Position numbers and translations under genes: made by a program. The notes below the pieces were generated by a model. It searched no databases and was not told the origin of the DNA. It saw only the letters and a program-made list of their open reading frames with translations. Source: Treponema sp. UBA1226 (GTDB taxonomy: Bacteria > Spirochaetota > Spirochaetia > Treponematales > Treponemataceae). Taken from it: a stretch of DNA of 64,000 nt. Below, in pieces: positions 1 to 8,708 of this stretch (positions within the stretch are counted from its first letter, which is position 1; each line of letters begins with the position of its first letter). The DNA lies in contig DBWY01000003.1 of assembly GCA_002309195.1 (NCBI GenBank), positions 98,135-162,134 of the forward strand, in the 5' to 3' direction.

Positions 1-1664
1 ATATAAGCATACTGTGTTTTTGGATCACGATAAATGATTGTAAAGAGCGTGTCATTGATAATATCTTTATCTGCATAATTACAGTACCACATTCCGCTGT
101 CAACAAAGAGCTTCTGCGGAACATCGCATACTGTGTAAATACCGCTTTTTCTGACAAAGAAGATTCTGTCGTAAGGAGTAACCTTAAGAACTTCTGTTCC
201 GCCAGAAATTCCTGTTCCAAGATATCCTTTGTCGTCGTAGCGCAAAGGGGTTTCGCGTTTTACGATTTTCTTTACTTCTACGGCAGAGAATTTTGCAATC
301 TGTGTACGGCGCACAAGTGCTTCTGGTTTAAACTTGTCTATCATGCCGTTGAGGTATTCAACTGCACATGCAGTAAGGTTCTTTAATTTTTTAGCAATGA
401 GCTTTAAGCGGTCATTGATTGCAGTAACCTGATCTTTATTTTTATTAATGTCAAATAAAGAAATGCGGCGAATAGGAATTTTTAAAAGTGTTTCTACGTC
501 TTCGTCAGTTACAGGTCTTATAAGTTCTTTCTTAAAAGGTACGAATCCGTCTTTAACAGCTTTTAAAACGCCTTCTGCAGTTTTCATTGATTCAATTTTC
601 TTATAGATACGTTCTTCGATAAAGATGCGTTCGAGCGTTCTTGCATGAAGTTCTTCTGTAAGTTTATTGCGTTCAAACTCAAGTTCATCCTTGATTATCT
701 GAGTTAATTTTTTTGCATAATACTTGATGATTTCTGTGGCAGTCATTGCAACAGGCATGTTGTCTTTGATTACCAGCATTGAACATGAAATCGATTTTTC
801 GCAGTCCGTGTAAGCATAAAGTGCTTTTTCTACATCCTTTGCATAAACACCGCGTGGAAGTTTGATTTCTATCTGACAGTGATCTGTTGTAAAGTCATCG
901 ATTGCACCAATCTTTATTTTTCCTGCTTTATAAGCGTTTTCGATTGAGTTAAGAAGGCTGTCAGATGTCGTATCTACAGGAAGTTCTGTAATTACGATTT
1001 TCTTTTCATCGCTCATATCAAACTTCGCGCGCGTTACGATTTTTCCGTTTCCGTCATTATAATTACTTACATCGATTAAACCGCCTGTCGGTACGTCAGG
1101 ATAGATTTCGAATTTTTCGCCTTTAAGACATTTGATTTCTGCCTCAAGAACTTCCTTAAAGTTGTAAGGAAGAATTTTTGTTGCCATACCTACAGCAATT
1201 CCTTCTGCACCGATTATAAGTGCAACAGGAACTTTTGCGCGGAACACTACAGGTTCTGTATTTCTTCCGTCGTAACTTGGAACATATTCTGTAATATCAG
1301 GATTATAAAGAAAGTCTTTTGCAACAGGATGAACACGACACTCGATATAACGCGGAGCAGATGCAGGGTCGCCTGTAAACATATTTCCAAAGTTTCCCTG
1401 TTTATCGATAAAGATCCCTTTATTTGCTAAAACTACAAGAGCGCCTCCGATAGAAGCATCACCGTGCGGATGATATTTCATACATTCGCCGACAACTCCC
1501 GCTACTTTATGAAAGCGTCCGTCGTCGATTTTAAAAAGTGTGTGCATGATTCTACGCTGAACCGGTTTAAGACCGTCTTCAAGATCCGGGATTGCACGGT
1601 CACGGATTACATAAGAAGCATATTCAATAAAGTTTTTATCAAAAAGATTTTTTACAAATGCCAT
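1..1664 (-). CDS. parC: DNA topoisomerase IV subunit A, C-terminus cut by window edge
   Basis: This is the DNA-cleaving subunit of a type IIA topoisomerase that decatenates daughter chromosomes in the cytoplasm. The reading frame is open from the ATG to the left edge (554 codons visible). It begins MAFVKNLFDKNF and carries the family motifs RDRAIPDLEDGLKPVQRRI, the HPHGD segment and the SAPRYIECR segment with the active-site tyrosine. The rest of the breakage-reunion and coiled-coil region follows; the end of the protein is missing. The start is set by GAGGAAAAG just upstream. It lies 10 bases after parE and is almost certainly co-transcribed with it. GyrA is the alternative, but the pairing with a short ParE-type partner favours ParC. 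Confidence 0.9.
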   Translation of the reverse strand, partial: MAFVKNLFDKNFIEYASYVIRDRAIPDLEDGLKPVQRRIMHTLFKIDDGRFHKVAGVVGECMKYHPHGDASIGGALVVLANKGIFIDKQGNFGNMFTGDPASAPRYIECRVHPVAKDFLYNPDITEYVPSYDGRNTEPVVFRAKVPVALIIGAEGIAVGMATKILPYNFKEVLEAEIKCLKGEKFEIYPDVPTGGLIDVSNYNDGNGKIVTRAKFDMSDEKKIVITELPVDTTSDSLLNSIENAYKAGKIKIGAIDDFTTDHCQIEIKLPRGVYAKDVEKALYAYTDCEKSISCSMLVIKDNMPVAMTATEIIKYYAKKLTQIIKDELEFERNKLTEELHARTLERIFIEERIYKKIESMKTAEGVLKAVKDGFVPFKKELIRPVTDEDVETLLKIPIRRISLFDINKNKDQVTAINDRLKLIAKKLKNLTACAVEYLNGMIDKFKPEALVRRTQIAKFSAVEVKKIVKRETPLRYDDKGYLGTGISGGTEVLKVTPYDRIFFVRKSGIYTVCDVPQKLFVDSGMWYCNYADKDIINDTLFTIIYRDPKTQYAY

Positions 1665-1674
1665 TTACTTTTCC

Positions 1675-3696
1675 TCACGCATCAATATCTGCATTTGAAA
1701 GCAGATGTTTTTCGATAAAAGCACGACGTTCCGGAGTATTTTTACCCATATAGAAATTTAAAAGCTGCGGAACTGTCTTTAACTGACTTATTTCTACCGG
1801 CGTTAAGTGCATTGTTTCCGGATTAATAAACTGTCTGAACTCTGTCGGGTTAATTTCACCAAGACCTTTAAATCGTGTAGTCTCTGCGCCCTTTCCAAGT
1901 TTTGCCTGCGCCTTATCGCGCTCATCTTCTGAATAACAGTAAATGTTTTCTTTTTTGTTTCGCACGCGGAACAGCGGTGTTTCAAGAATGAAAACTCGTC
2001 CTGTCGTAACAAGCTCTTCAAAATATCCCAGGAAGAATGTCATTACAAGATTTCTGATGTGGTATCCGTCGTTATCGGCATCGGTTGCAATGATGATCTT
2101 TGCATATTTTAAGTTTTCTACATCAGTTTCGATTCCAAGCGCCATCATAAGCTGGTAAAGCTCATCGTTCTTGTAAATCTCACTCTGTTTTTTGCCGCAC
2201 ATATTTTCCGGTTTTCCTCTAAGCGAGAAAATTGCCTGGAACGAAGCATCACGCGAGTGAGTCATCGTACCGGTTGCAGAATCTCCCTCGGTAATAAATA
2301 TCATCGAGTTATCGCCCTTAGCACCATCCTGAACATGATATTTACAATCCTTTAATTTCGGAATACGAATGCTTATTTTCTTTGCTGCTTCTTTTGCTTC
2401 TTTCTTTACTGCAGAAAGCTCTGTACGAAGCTTTTCGTTTGCCTTGATTTTTTCTTCGATTTTTTTTGCAGCTTCCGGATTTTTATGAAGCCAGTCGTTT
2501 AATCCTGACTGAACTTCCGGAACAATCCATGCCCTTACATCAGTATTACCGAGTTTATTTTTTGTCTGGCTTTCAAAAACAGGATCCTTAACCTTTACGA
2601 GAACTGCGGCCGCCATTCCTTCGCGAACATCTTCGGCTTTATAGTTAGTTCCGTAAAAATCATTTATACCTTTTACAAAACCTTCTTTAAATGCGTTAAG
2701 GTGCGTACCACCGTCTGTAGTGTACTGACCGTTTACAAAACTAAAATGATTTTCTCCGTAACCGTTCGTATGGGTAAATGCAAAGCGAAGATGTTCTCCA
2801 ACATAACTTCCGATCGGATAAAGAGAAGTATCTTCGATTTCTTTTTTTAGAAGATCAAAAAGACCATTTGTGCTGTGATAATCCTGGCCGTTAAATCTAA
2901 TCGTAAGACCTTCGTTAAGATAAGCATAATTCCACATTCTCTTTTCTACGAATTCAAGATTGTAATTATACTTTCCAAAAATATCTGCATCCGGAACAAA
3001 CTCAAAGAAAGTTCCGTTAGGCTGTTTTTCCTTTAACTTTCCCTTGCGGCTTGCAAGAAGCTTTCCTTTTTCAAAAACTGCTTCAAAGCATTCGTTGTCG
3101 CGCACAGAAACTACTCTGAAATATGAAGAAAGAGCGTTTACAGCTTTAGTACCTACACCGTTCATTCCGACAGAAAACTGGAATACATCATCATTATATT
3201 TTGCACCGGTGTTGATTTCACTTACACACTCAATTACTTTTCCAAGAGGAATTCCGCGGCCATAGTCACGAACCTTTACACGATTATCTTTAACGGATAC
3301 ATCAATCTTTTTTCCGTAACCCATGATAAATTCGTCGATTGAGTTATCAATTACTTCTTTGAGAAGAACATATATACCGTCGTTCTGGTTTGAACCGTCT
3401 CCAAGACGACCGATATACATTCCGGAACGAAGTCGGATGTGTTCAAGAGCATCAAGATGTTTAATCTGGCTTTCGTCATATACTTTTCTTGATGACGAAG
3501 TTTTTACAGCAGAAACTGTTTTCTTTTCTGGAACAGCTGCTTTTTTTACCGAAGTCTTTTTAACATCAGCCGTTTTTTTTGCTGCTGCTTTTGTAGTTGT
3601 TTTAGAAGCTGATTTTACCTTTGAAGTAGTCTTTGCAGACGACTTTGCTTTGGCTGCAGTCTTACCCGCAGTCTTTTTAGAAATTTTTCCACCCAT
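1675..3696 (-). CDS. parE: DNA topoisomerase IV subunit B with histone-like N-terminal tail
   Basis: This is the ATPase subunit of topoisomerase IV, partner of the parC product downstream. After a tail of about 70 residues made almost only of Lys, Ala, Ser and Thr, the GHKL ATPase follows (EVIDNSIDE, DYGRGIP), then the transducer domain and a Toprim domain with EGDSA and DADNDG, ending with TRFKGLGEI. The body is of normal length for the short ParE type; the tail is extra. An ATG two codons upstream (3702) abuts the -10 box, so I use the ATG at 3696, which lies 6 bases after TATAAT and would be the first base of a leaderless mRNA. That gives 673 residues. GyrB is less likely. Confidence 0.92.
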   Translation of the reverse strand: MGGKISKKTAGKTAAKAKSSAKTTSKVKSASKTTTKAAAKKTADVKKTSVKKAAVPEKKTVSAVKTSSSRKVYDESQIKHLDALEHIRLRSGMYIGRLGDGSNQNDGIYVLLKEVIDNSIDEFIMGYGKKIDVSVKDNRVKVRDYGRGIPLGKVIECVSEINTGAKYNDDVFQFSVGMNGVGTKAVNALSSYFRVVSVRDNECFEAVFEKGKLLASRKGKLKEKQPNGTFFEFVPDADIFGKYNYNLEFVEKRMWNYAYLNEGLTIRFNGQDYHSTNGLFDLLKKEIEDTSLYPIGSYVGEHLRFAFTHTNGYGENHFSFVNGQYTTDGGTHLNAFKEGFVKGINDFYGTNYKAEDVREGMAAAVLVKVKDPVFESQTKNKLGNTDVRAWIVPEVQSGLNDWLHKNPEAAKKIEEKIKANEKLRTELSAVKKEAKEAAKKISIRIPKLKDCKYHVQDGAKGDNSMIFITEGDSATGTMTHSRDASFQAIFSLRGKPENMCGKKQSEIYKNDELYQLMMALGIETDVENLKYAKIIIATDADNDGYHIRNLVMTFFLGYFEELVTTGRVFILETPLFRVRNKKENIYCYSEDERDKAQAKLGKGAETTRFKGLGEINPTEFRQFINPETMHLTPVEISQLKTVPQLLNFYMGKNTPERRAFIEKHLLSNADIDA

Positions 3697-3702
3697 ATAC
3701 AT

Positions 3703-3731
3703 ATTATAGTATGAATTTGATTTTTTTTCAA
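3703..3731 (-). promoter_or_regulatory. parE-parC promoter, predicted leaderless
   Basis: Reading the minus strand, TTGAAA is followed by 17 bases, then TATAAT, 6 bases, then the ATG of parE at 3696. The transcription start expected from this -10 box falls on the ATG itself. No ribosome-binding site fits. Confidence 0.7.
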
Positions 3732-3770
3732 CGCTGAATAAATCTAATGAGCGAAAAAGTTTCTTTTTAA

Positions 3771-4391
3771 TCAGATAAAGTTAGTCCACTCACGCTCTTC
3801 TTTTTCTGGAAGACCATACTTTTCTTTACCGAGTGCAATCGATTTGATTAAAAAGCTCATGTTTCGAGCAAGAACTCTGAGCGTCTGCATTCCTTCTTTA
3901 TCCTCTGCAGCCTGCCCCGGCGCTCCGCCGTGAATATTATTCCAGTACTGGCTCGATGCTACAGGCATTCCGCTTATAGTAAAATACTTATTAAGAACAT
4001 CAAAAGAAGATGTTGTACCGCCACGGCGTGCACATACAAAAGAAGCGCCGACCTTCATAGTTTTGTCAAAATGCGAACTGTAAAAAAGACGCTGCAGCAA
4101 TGCCTGAACAGAAGCATTAGGGGCACTGTAATAAACAGGAGATGCTACAACCATTCCGTCTGCACTTTCAAATTTTTTCGCAACCTCATTAACAATGTCG
4201 TCAAAAACACATTTACCAAGCTGACCGCACTTACCGCACACGATACAGCCGCGTACTTCTTTGCTGCCGATATTAATAATTTCTGTATCAATATTTTCCT
4301 GATTAAAAATCTTCTGCATTTCTTTAATACCAAGAAGAGTATTACTGTCCTGACGAGGGCTTCCATTAATAAAAATAACCTTCATTTTCAT
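3771..4391 (-). CDS. Flavodoxin-fold iron-sulfur flavoprotein / NADPH-dependent FMN reductase-like protein
   Basis: This 206-residue protein has the FMN-reductase/flavodoxin fold. It starts KVIFINGSPRQDSNT, the usual FMN phosphate-binding loop, and has ASPVYYSAPNASVQALLQR for the second flavin loop. Residues about 49-62 hold four cysteines in a C-x2-C-x2-C-x5-C pattern, the compact arrangement of archaeal and clostridial iron-sulfur flavoproteins (Isf), so a 4Fe-4S cluster is plausible. The substrate cannot be read from sequence; such proteins shuttle electrons or reduce quinones, nitro compounds or oxygen in anaerobes. AGGAG lies 2 bases before the first ATG and 8 before a second at 4385, which is the better start by spacing. 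The gene is divergent from rsgA. Confidence 0.75.
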   Translation of the reverse strand: MKMKVIFINGSPRQDSNTLLGIKEMQKIFNQENIDTEIINIGSKEVRGCIVCGKCGQLGKCVFDDIVNEVAKKFESADGMVVASPVYYSAPNASVQALLQRLFYSSHFDKTMKVGASFVCARRGGTTSSFDVLNKYFTISGMPVASSQYWNNIHGGAPGQAAEDKEGMQTLRVLARNMSFLIKSIALGKEKYGLPEKEEREWTNFI

Positions 4392-4432
4392 ATCTCCTGT
4401 AATTGTCCGCGGCAGCGGTATTTAATGCGTTC

Positions 4433-4461
4433 ATTATAAATTAAAGAATCAGATTTTTCTA
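4433..4461 (-). promoter_or_regulatory. Promoter of the flavoprotein gene
   Basis: On the minus strand TAGAAA, 17 bases, TATAAT. The predicted start leaves a leader of about 35 bases that contains the AGGAG before the flavoprotein gene. The -35 box is only a partial match. Confidence 0.45.
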
Positions 4462-4478
4462 CATAATTTTTCCTTAGT

Positions 4479-4508
4479 TTGACACATTCAACTTTAAGCC
4501 TGTATAAT
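4479..4508 (+). promoter_or_regulatory. rsgA promoter, predicted leaderless
   Basis: A consensus TTGACA, an 18-base spacer and a consensus TATAAT, followed by exactly 6 bases and the rsgA ATG at 4515. No ribosome-binding site is present. An in-frame TTG at 4479 is part of the -35 box and cannot be the start codon. Confidence 0.75.
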
Positions 4509-4514
4509 AAAAGA

Positions 4515-5456
4515 ATGAACGCGCTCGTTTTAAGTGGAACAAATAATTTATTTACATGTGAATGCGAAGACAAAATCATAAGGCAGTGTTCCGTAAAAGG
4601 CAAAGTAATAAAGACAGACAAAAATTATTACAACCCGCTTGCTCCGGGCGATTATGTAAAAATCGAAGTAGATCCGATTAACGAAGAAAAAGGTCAGGTG
4701 CTTGAGTTAATTCCGCGTAAAAACACTTTTGCAAGATGGAATATAAAAGGAAAAGCCCCGCAGCTTCTTGCAAGTAATCTCGATTATTTAATCCTTGTAA
4801 CAACTCCGGATGAACCGCCGTTTCGTCCAAGATTCATAGACCGCGAACTCATACAGTCAGATGTCGCAGGAATTACTCCAGTCATCGTGTGCAATAAATG
4901 CGACCTTGCTTCTGCAGAAGATGCAGATTTTGAACAGCGCGTTTCGACATGGGAAAATCTTGGCTATAAAGTTCTTCGAGTTTCTACAAAAACAGGGCTC
5001 GGCATTTCTGAACTTGCAGAGATACTTGCAGGAAAAACAAGTGCTCTTGTAGGCCAGTCAGGAGTCGGAAAATCAAGCATCGTAAATGTATTAGACAGTT
5101 CACACAATTTAAAGACAAATGAACTGTCAAAAAAATACGGACGCGGTCAGCACACAACTACGATGGGTTCACTCATGCATATTGAACTGGATAAAAACCG
5201 CACAGCCTCGATAATCGACACACCAGGAATAAGACGATTTATACTTCACGAAATAGATTATCACGATGTAGGATTATATTTTCGCGAAATGCAGCCTCTT
5301 ATAGGCCAGTGCAAATTTGGTGCAAGCTGTACTCATATAAGTGAACCCGGCTGTAAAATTCTTGAAGCAGTTTATTCTGGAATCATAACAGAAGACAGAT
5401 ACGAAAGCTGGAAAAGAATTACAAACGAAATCAAGACAGGCGATTTTGACGAATAA
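4515..5456 (+). CDS. rsgA: Ribosome small-subunit-dependent GTPase A
   Basis: RsgA (YjeQ) is a late 30S-subunit assembly GTPase. The 313-residue protein shows the family order: an N-terminal OB fold, then a circularly permuted GTPase in which NKCD (G4) comes first, followed by the P-loop GQSGVGKSS and DTPG (G3). A C-terminal zinc finger follows, with cysteines and histidine in CKFGASCTHISEPGC. Length is normal. The ATG at 4515 was chosen because an upstream TTG in frame lies within the promoter -35 box. The gene is monocistronic, ending in a hairpin shared with serA. Confidence 0.95.
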   Translation: MNALVLSGTNNLFTCECEDKIIRQCSVKGKVIKTDKNYYNPLAPGDYVKIEVDPINEEKGQVLELIPRKNTFARWNIKGKAPQLLASNLDYLILVTTPDEPPFRPRFIDRELIQSDVAGITPVIVCNKCDLASAEDADFEQRVSTWENLGYKVLRVSTKTGLGISELAEILAGKTSALVGQSGVGKSSIVNVLDSSHNLKTNELSKKYGRGQHTTTMGSLMHIELDKNRTASIIDTPGIRRFILHEIDYHDVGLYFREMQPLIGQCKFGASCTHISEPGCKILEAVYSGIITEDRYESWKRITNEIKTGDFDE

Positions 5457-5515
5457 AAAAAGGGCTGCGTTACAGTGGTTAAGCTTATCTAAACCCCTGT
5501 TGCAGCCCCTTTATG
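5454..5515. terminator. Bidirectional terminator between rsgA and serA
   Basis: GGGCTGC at 5462 pairs with GCAGCCC at 5502-5508 and the stem extends inward through ACAG/CTGT. A run of A before the stem (U for minus-strand RNA) and a T-rich flank after it serve both convergent genes. Confidence 0.8.
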
Positions 5516-5535
5516 TTTAATCTGTTATTTTCAAA

Positions 5536-6714
5536 TTAGCCGAAAATCGGACGAACTTTAATTACTGTATCAATTCCGACCAAAGCACGAAGTGTTTCTT
5601 CCGGAATCTTTCCGTCAACATCAGTAATGTTGTAAGCAAGTTCACCTTTAGCCTGGTTAATCATTCCAGAAATGTTAAGTTTTGCTTCACCAAGAATCTT
5701 TGTAAACTTAGAAATTACATCAGGAACATTCTTGTGACAGATGCAGAGGCGTGTTCCGCCTGCAGGAATAGGATTGTCACATACAGTCTTAGGGAAGTTT
5801 ACAGAGTTTACGATGTTTCCGTTTTCGAGGAAGTCACGAAGCTGTTTACATGCCATAACTGCACAGTTGTCTTCTGCTTCTGGAGTAGAAGCTCCAAGGT
5901 GTGGAAGACAGATAACTTTTTCGTTGTTCAAAAGTTCTTCGCTTGCAAAATCTGTTACAAGGGCAGCAACTTTTCCGCTTTCGAGCGCTGCAAGAATGTC
6001 TGCATTATTTACAAGACCACCGCGTGCGATGTTGATGATTCTTACACCGTCTTTCATAGTCTTGATTGCAGAAGCGTTAATCATTCCCTTTGTATCGTTT
6101 GTCTGCGGAACATGAATAGTAATGTAATCTGCTTTTGCATAAACAGCATCAAGAGTTTCTGCATGCTTTACGTTGTGATCAAGAGACCAGGCAGCGTTTA
6201 CAGAAAGGAAAGGATCGTATCCGATTACTTCCATTCCGAGAGAGATTGCAAGATTTGCAACCATTGCACCGATAGCACCAAGACCGATTACACCAAGTGT
6301 CTTTCCTTTAAGTTCTGGTCCGACAAACTGGCTCTTTCCTTTTTCTGCCAGGTCAGGAATTTCATCACCCTTTCCTGCAAGTCCGTTTACCCATGCATTA
6401 GCTTTGATAGCAGGTCTGCTCGAAAGAAGAAGTGCAAGGATTACAAGTTCCTTTACTGCGTTTGCATTAGCACCAGGAGTGTTAAATACAACGATTCCTT
6501 TTTCTGTCAGCTGCGGAATAGGAATATTGTTTGTTCCGGCACCTGCACGTGCAACTGCCTTTACGCTTCCTGCAAGTTCCATTGAATGCATATCCTGTGA
6601 ACGAACAAGGATTGCATCAGGATCGCTTATACTTGAAGCTGCTTCGTAATTATCACGTGGAAGAGTATCAAGTCCACATGCTGCAATTTTATTTAAAGTT
6701 AAAATCTTATACAT
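5536..6714 (-). CDS. serA: D-3-phosphoglycerate dehydrogenase
   Basis: SerA oxidises 3-phosphoglycerate to 3-phosphohydroxypyruvate with NAD+, the first step of serine synthesis. The 392-residue protein has a substrate-binding half (about 1-100), a Rossmann domain with GVIGLGAIGA at 141-150, the catalytic Arg in NIARGGLV, the Glu in ASEEL and the His in CLPHLGAS. A C-terminal ACT domain from about residue 325 is typical of serine-regulated short forms. AGAGGT precedes the ATG. It lies 32 bases after serC and ends the rex-serC-serA run, so its expression probably follows the Rex-controlled promoter. Confidence 0.93.
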   Translation of the reverse strand: MYKILTLNKIAACGLDTLPRDNYEAASSISDPDAILVRSQDMHSMELAGSVKAVARAGAGTNNIPIPQLTEKGIVVFNTPGANANAVKELVILALLLSSRPAIKANAWVNGLAGKGDEIPDLAEKGKSQFVGPELKGKTLGVIGLGAIGAMVANLAISLGMEVIGYDPFLSVNAAWSLDHNVKHAETLDAVYAKADYITIHVPQTNDTKGMINASAIKTMKDGVRIINIARGGLVNNADILAALESGKVAALVTDFASEELLNNEKVICLPHLGASTPEAEDNCAVMACKQLRDFLENGNIVNSVNFPKTVCDNPIPAGGTRLCICHKNVPDVISKFTKILGEAKLNISGMINQAKGELAYNITDVDGKIPEETLRALVGIDTVIKVRPIFG

Positions 6715-6746
6715 ATTTATACCTCTATATTTTTTTGCGGCGTTCT

Positions 6747-7880
6747 TTATTTATTTTCTTCTGCAAATTTTTTCATAAACTCTACAAGTGCTTTAACACC
6801 GTCAAGTGTCATTGCATTGTAAATCGAAGCACGCATACCACCGACAAGTCTATGTCCTTTAAGGTTTACAAGACCAGCAGCTGCAGCTTCTTTTACAAAC
6901 TTATCATTGATTTCCTTTTCCTTTGCAACGCTTGCTTCATCTGTTGCACCAGTTGAATATTTTGTAAGGAACGGAACGTTCATCAATGAGCGGCTTCCAA
7001 CTTCTGTAGTTGCGTGATAGAAGTTTCCTTCGTTGTTATCCAGATAGTTGTAAAGATAATCTGCTTTTTCTTTATTGCGTTTAAGCATACCTTCTGCACC
7101 ACCGTTCTTTTCGATCCAGTGTAAAACTTTTCCAAGAACGTAGATTGTGTAGCATGGAGGTGTATTGTACATAGAGTCATTATCTGCATGTGTCTTGTAT
7201 GCAAGCATTGTAGGAGTTCCTGCGCGGCAAGCTTCTGGTTCAGGAATCAAATCTTCGCGAACGATTACAAGTGTAACACCTGCAGGTGCAAGGTTTTTCT
7301 GAGCACCGGCAAAAAGAATACCAAACTTTGTTACATCAAGCGGTTCAGAAAGAACACAAGAAGAAATATCTGCAACCAATGGAATGTTTCCTGTATCAGG
7401 AATATATTCATAATGAGTTCCCATGATTGTGTTGTTCATACAAATATAAACATAATCATAATCGCCTGTTACTTTTTCTACACGCGGAATATATGAATAA
7501 TTCTTATCTTTGCTTGAAGCAATTATATCAACTTCTACACCGAGTTTTTTTGCTTCTGCTGCAGCTTTCTTTGCCCATACACCAGTTTCGATGTAAGCTG
7601 CTTTTCCTGTTTTAATTCCGAGGTTTTCTGCAACCATTGCAAACTGAGTAGAACCACCACCCTGAACAAAAAGAACCTTGTAATTATCAGGTACGTTCAT
7701 AAGCTTTCTGACCATTGCTTCTGCATCCTGAATGATAGGTTCATAAGCCTTGGAACGATGGCTCATTTCCATTACAGACTGGCCTGTTGTTCCGTACTCA
7801 AGCATTTCTGCTGCACATTCTTTTAAAACATCTTCAGGTAAGCAAGATGGACCTGCACTAAAATTGTATACTCTACTCAT
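6747..7880 (-). CDS. serC: Phosphoserine aminotransferase
   Basis: SerC converts 3-phosphohydroxypyruvate and glutamate into phosphoserine and 2-oxoglutarate with PLP. The 377-residue protein starts SRVYNFSAGPSCLPEDVL, has the PLP-phosphate loop in QGGGSTQFAMV and the Schiff-base lysine in FAGAQKNLAPAG. C-terminal MRASIYNAMTLDGV is the usual RASIYN motif. AGGAGT precedes the ATG. The gene sits 28 bases after rex and 32 before serA; no phosphoserine phosphatase lies nearby. Confidence 0.95.
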   Translation of the reverse strand: MSRVYNFSAGPSCLPEDVLKECAAEMLEYGTTGQSVMEMSHRSKAYEPIIQDAEAMVRKLMNVPDNYKVLFVQGGGSTQFAMVAENLGIKTGKAAYIETGVWAKKAAAEAKKLGVEVDIIASSKDKNYSYIPRVEKVTGDYDYVYICMNNTIMGTHYEYIPDTGNIPLVADISSCVLSEPLDVTKFGILFAGAQKNLAPAGVTLVIVREDLIPEPEACRAGTPTMLAYKTHADNDSMYNTPPCYTIYVLGKVLHWIEKNGGAEGMLKRNKEKADYLYNYLDNNEGNFYHATTEVGSRSLMNVPFLTKYSTGATDEASVAKEKEINDKFVKEAAAAGLVNLKGHRLVGGMRASIYNAMTLDGVKALVEFMKKFAEENK

Positions 7881-7908
7881 TCGTAACTCCTTGAATTAGC
7901 AGTTTTTT

Positions 7909-8559
7909 TTATTTTAAATCAGCAAGGCTGATTTTTGCACTTAAGTTATTCATCGCTGTTACAGGAGAAACATTTTCTACCGCAACATCTTTAGAAAGAC
8001 TCAAAATTACAGAAGTGTAATTTACGATGCCTTTGATTCCGCATGAAACAAGACGCTCTGCCATAGACTGCGCACTTTCATTCGGGACAGTTAAAATCGC
8101 ATACTCAATTTTCTGCTCAGGGATTATCTGGCTCATTTTAGAAGCCGGATACAAAGGGAAAGACGCGCTCAAAATTTCTGTGCGGTTTACGTTTGCATCA
8201 AACCCTGCAATAATTGAATAAGCCGTATCATAAAAAATACTGTTTTCCAGAAGAGCAGCCCCGAGCTTTCCAAGTCCCACGATACAGCACCTGTGAAAAA
8301 TTCCGCGTTTTTTAGAATCCTCTTCGTCACTTGCGATTCCGAGTGACTCACAGATTGCCTTTAAAAGATTTTCTGTATCATACCCGTTCGAAACACCGCC
8401 CGTGTATTCAATTGCAGAAATATCCTTTCGTATAGACGTATTAGACCATCCTGTAAGGGATTCAAGCTGAACCGATGTAATACGCTTTTCCTTTGTCTGT
8501 GACAAAATCTGAGCAATTTCTACAAGTCTTCTTCTTGTCGCTTCCGAAACCTTACGCAT
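7909..8559 (-). CDS. rex: Redox-sensing transcriptional repressor Rex
   Basis: Rex is a dimeric repressor that reads the NADH/NAD+ ratio: NADH releases it from DNA. The 216-residue protein has the family winged helix at 1-75 (VSEATRRRL at the start, then SIRKDIS and TGGVSNGYD) and a Rossmann NADH domain beginning CCIVGLGKLGAALL (GLGKLG at 95-100). Length is as usual. A near-consensus Rex box lies 29 bases upstream of the ATG, so it should repress itself and, by read-through, serC and serA. The ribosome-binding site is weak. Confidence 0.92.
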   Translation of the reverse strand: MRKVSEATRRRLVEIAQILSQTKEKRITSVQLESLTGWSNTSIRKDISAIEYTGGVSNGYDTENLLKAICESLGIASDEEDSKKRGIFHRCCIVGLGKLGAALLENSIFYDTAYSIIAGFDANVNRTEILSASFPLYPASKMSQIIPEQKIEYAILTVPNESAQSMAERLVSCGIKGIVNYTSVILSLSKDVAVENVSPVTAMNNLSAKISLADLK

Positions 8560-8587
8560 TTTCTGATACCCGCCGATTATTTAATTT

Positions 8588-8605
8588 CTGTGAAAAAATT
8601 AACAA
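8588..8605. promoter_or_regulatory. Rex operator in the rex leader
   Basis: The plus strand reads CTGTGAA-N4-TTAACAA. This matches the known Rex consensus TTGTGAA/TTGTTAA-N4-TTAACAA/TTCACAA at 17 of 18 positions, with only the outermost base differing. It lies just downstream of the predicted rex transcription start (near 8613), where bound repressor would block RNA polymerase. Confidence 0.75.
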
Positions 8606-8619
8606 TACAGGCTGAATAT

Positions 8620-8648
8620 ACTTTAAAGAATTCGTCAGATACAGTCAA
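8620..8648 (-). promoter_or_regulatory. Promoter of the rex-serC-serA run
   Basis: Minus strand: TTGACT, 17 bases, TAAAGT. The predicted start near 8613 gives a leader of about 54 bases that contains the Rex box. Confidence 0.6.
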
Positions 8649-8708
8649 CAAAACAGGCTGCTTAAAAAGGTGTTTTTCGCGGAATTTAATAAAAAAACGT
8701 GATTTTTT

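Noticed and set aside
4479..4514. TTG start giving rsgA twelve extra residues
   Set aside because: The TTG is the first part of a consensus -35 box; the ATG at 4515 fits both the family start and the promoter.
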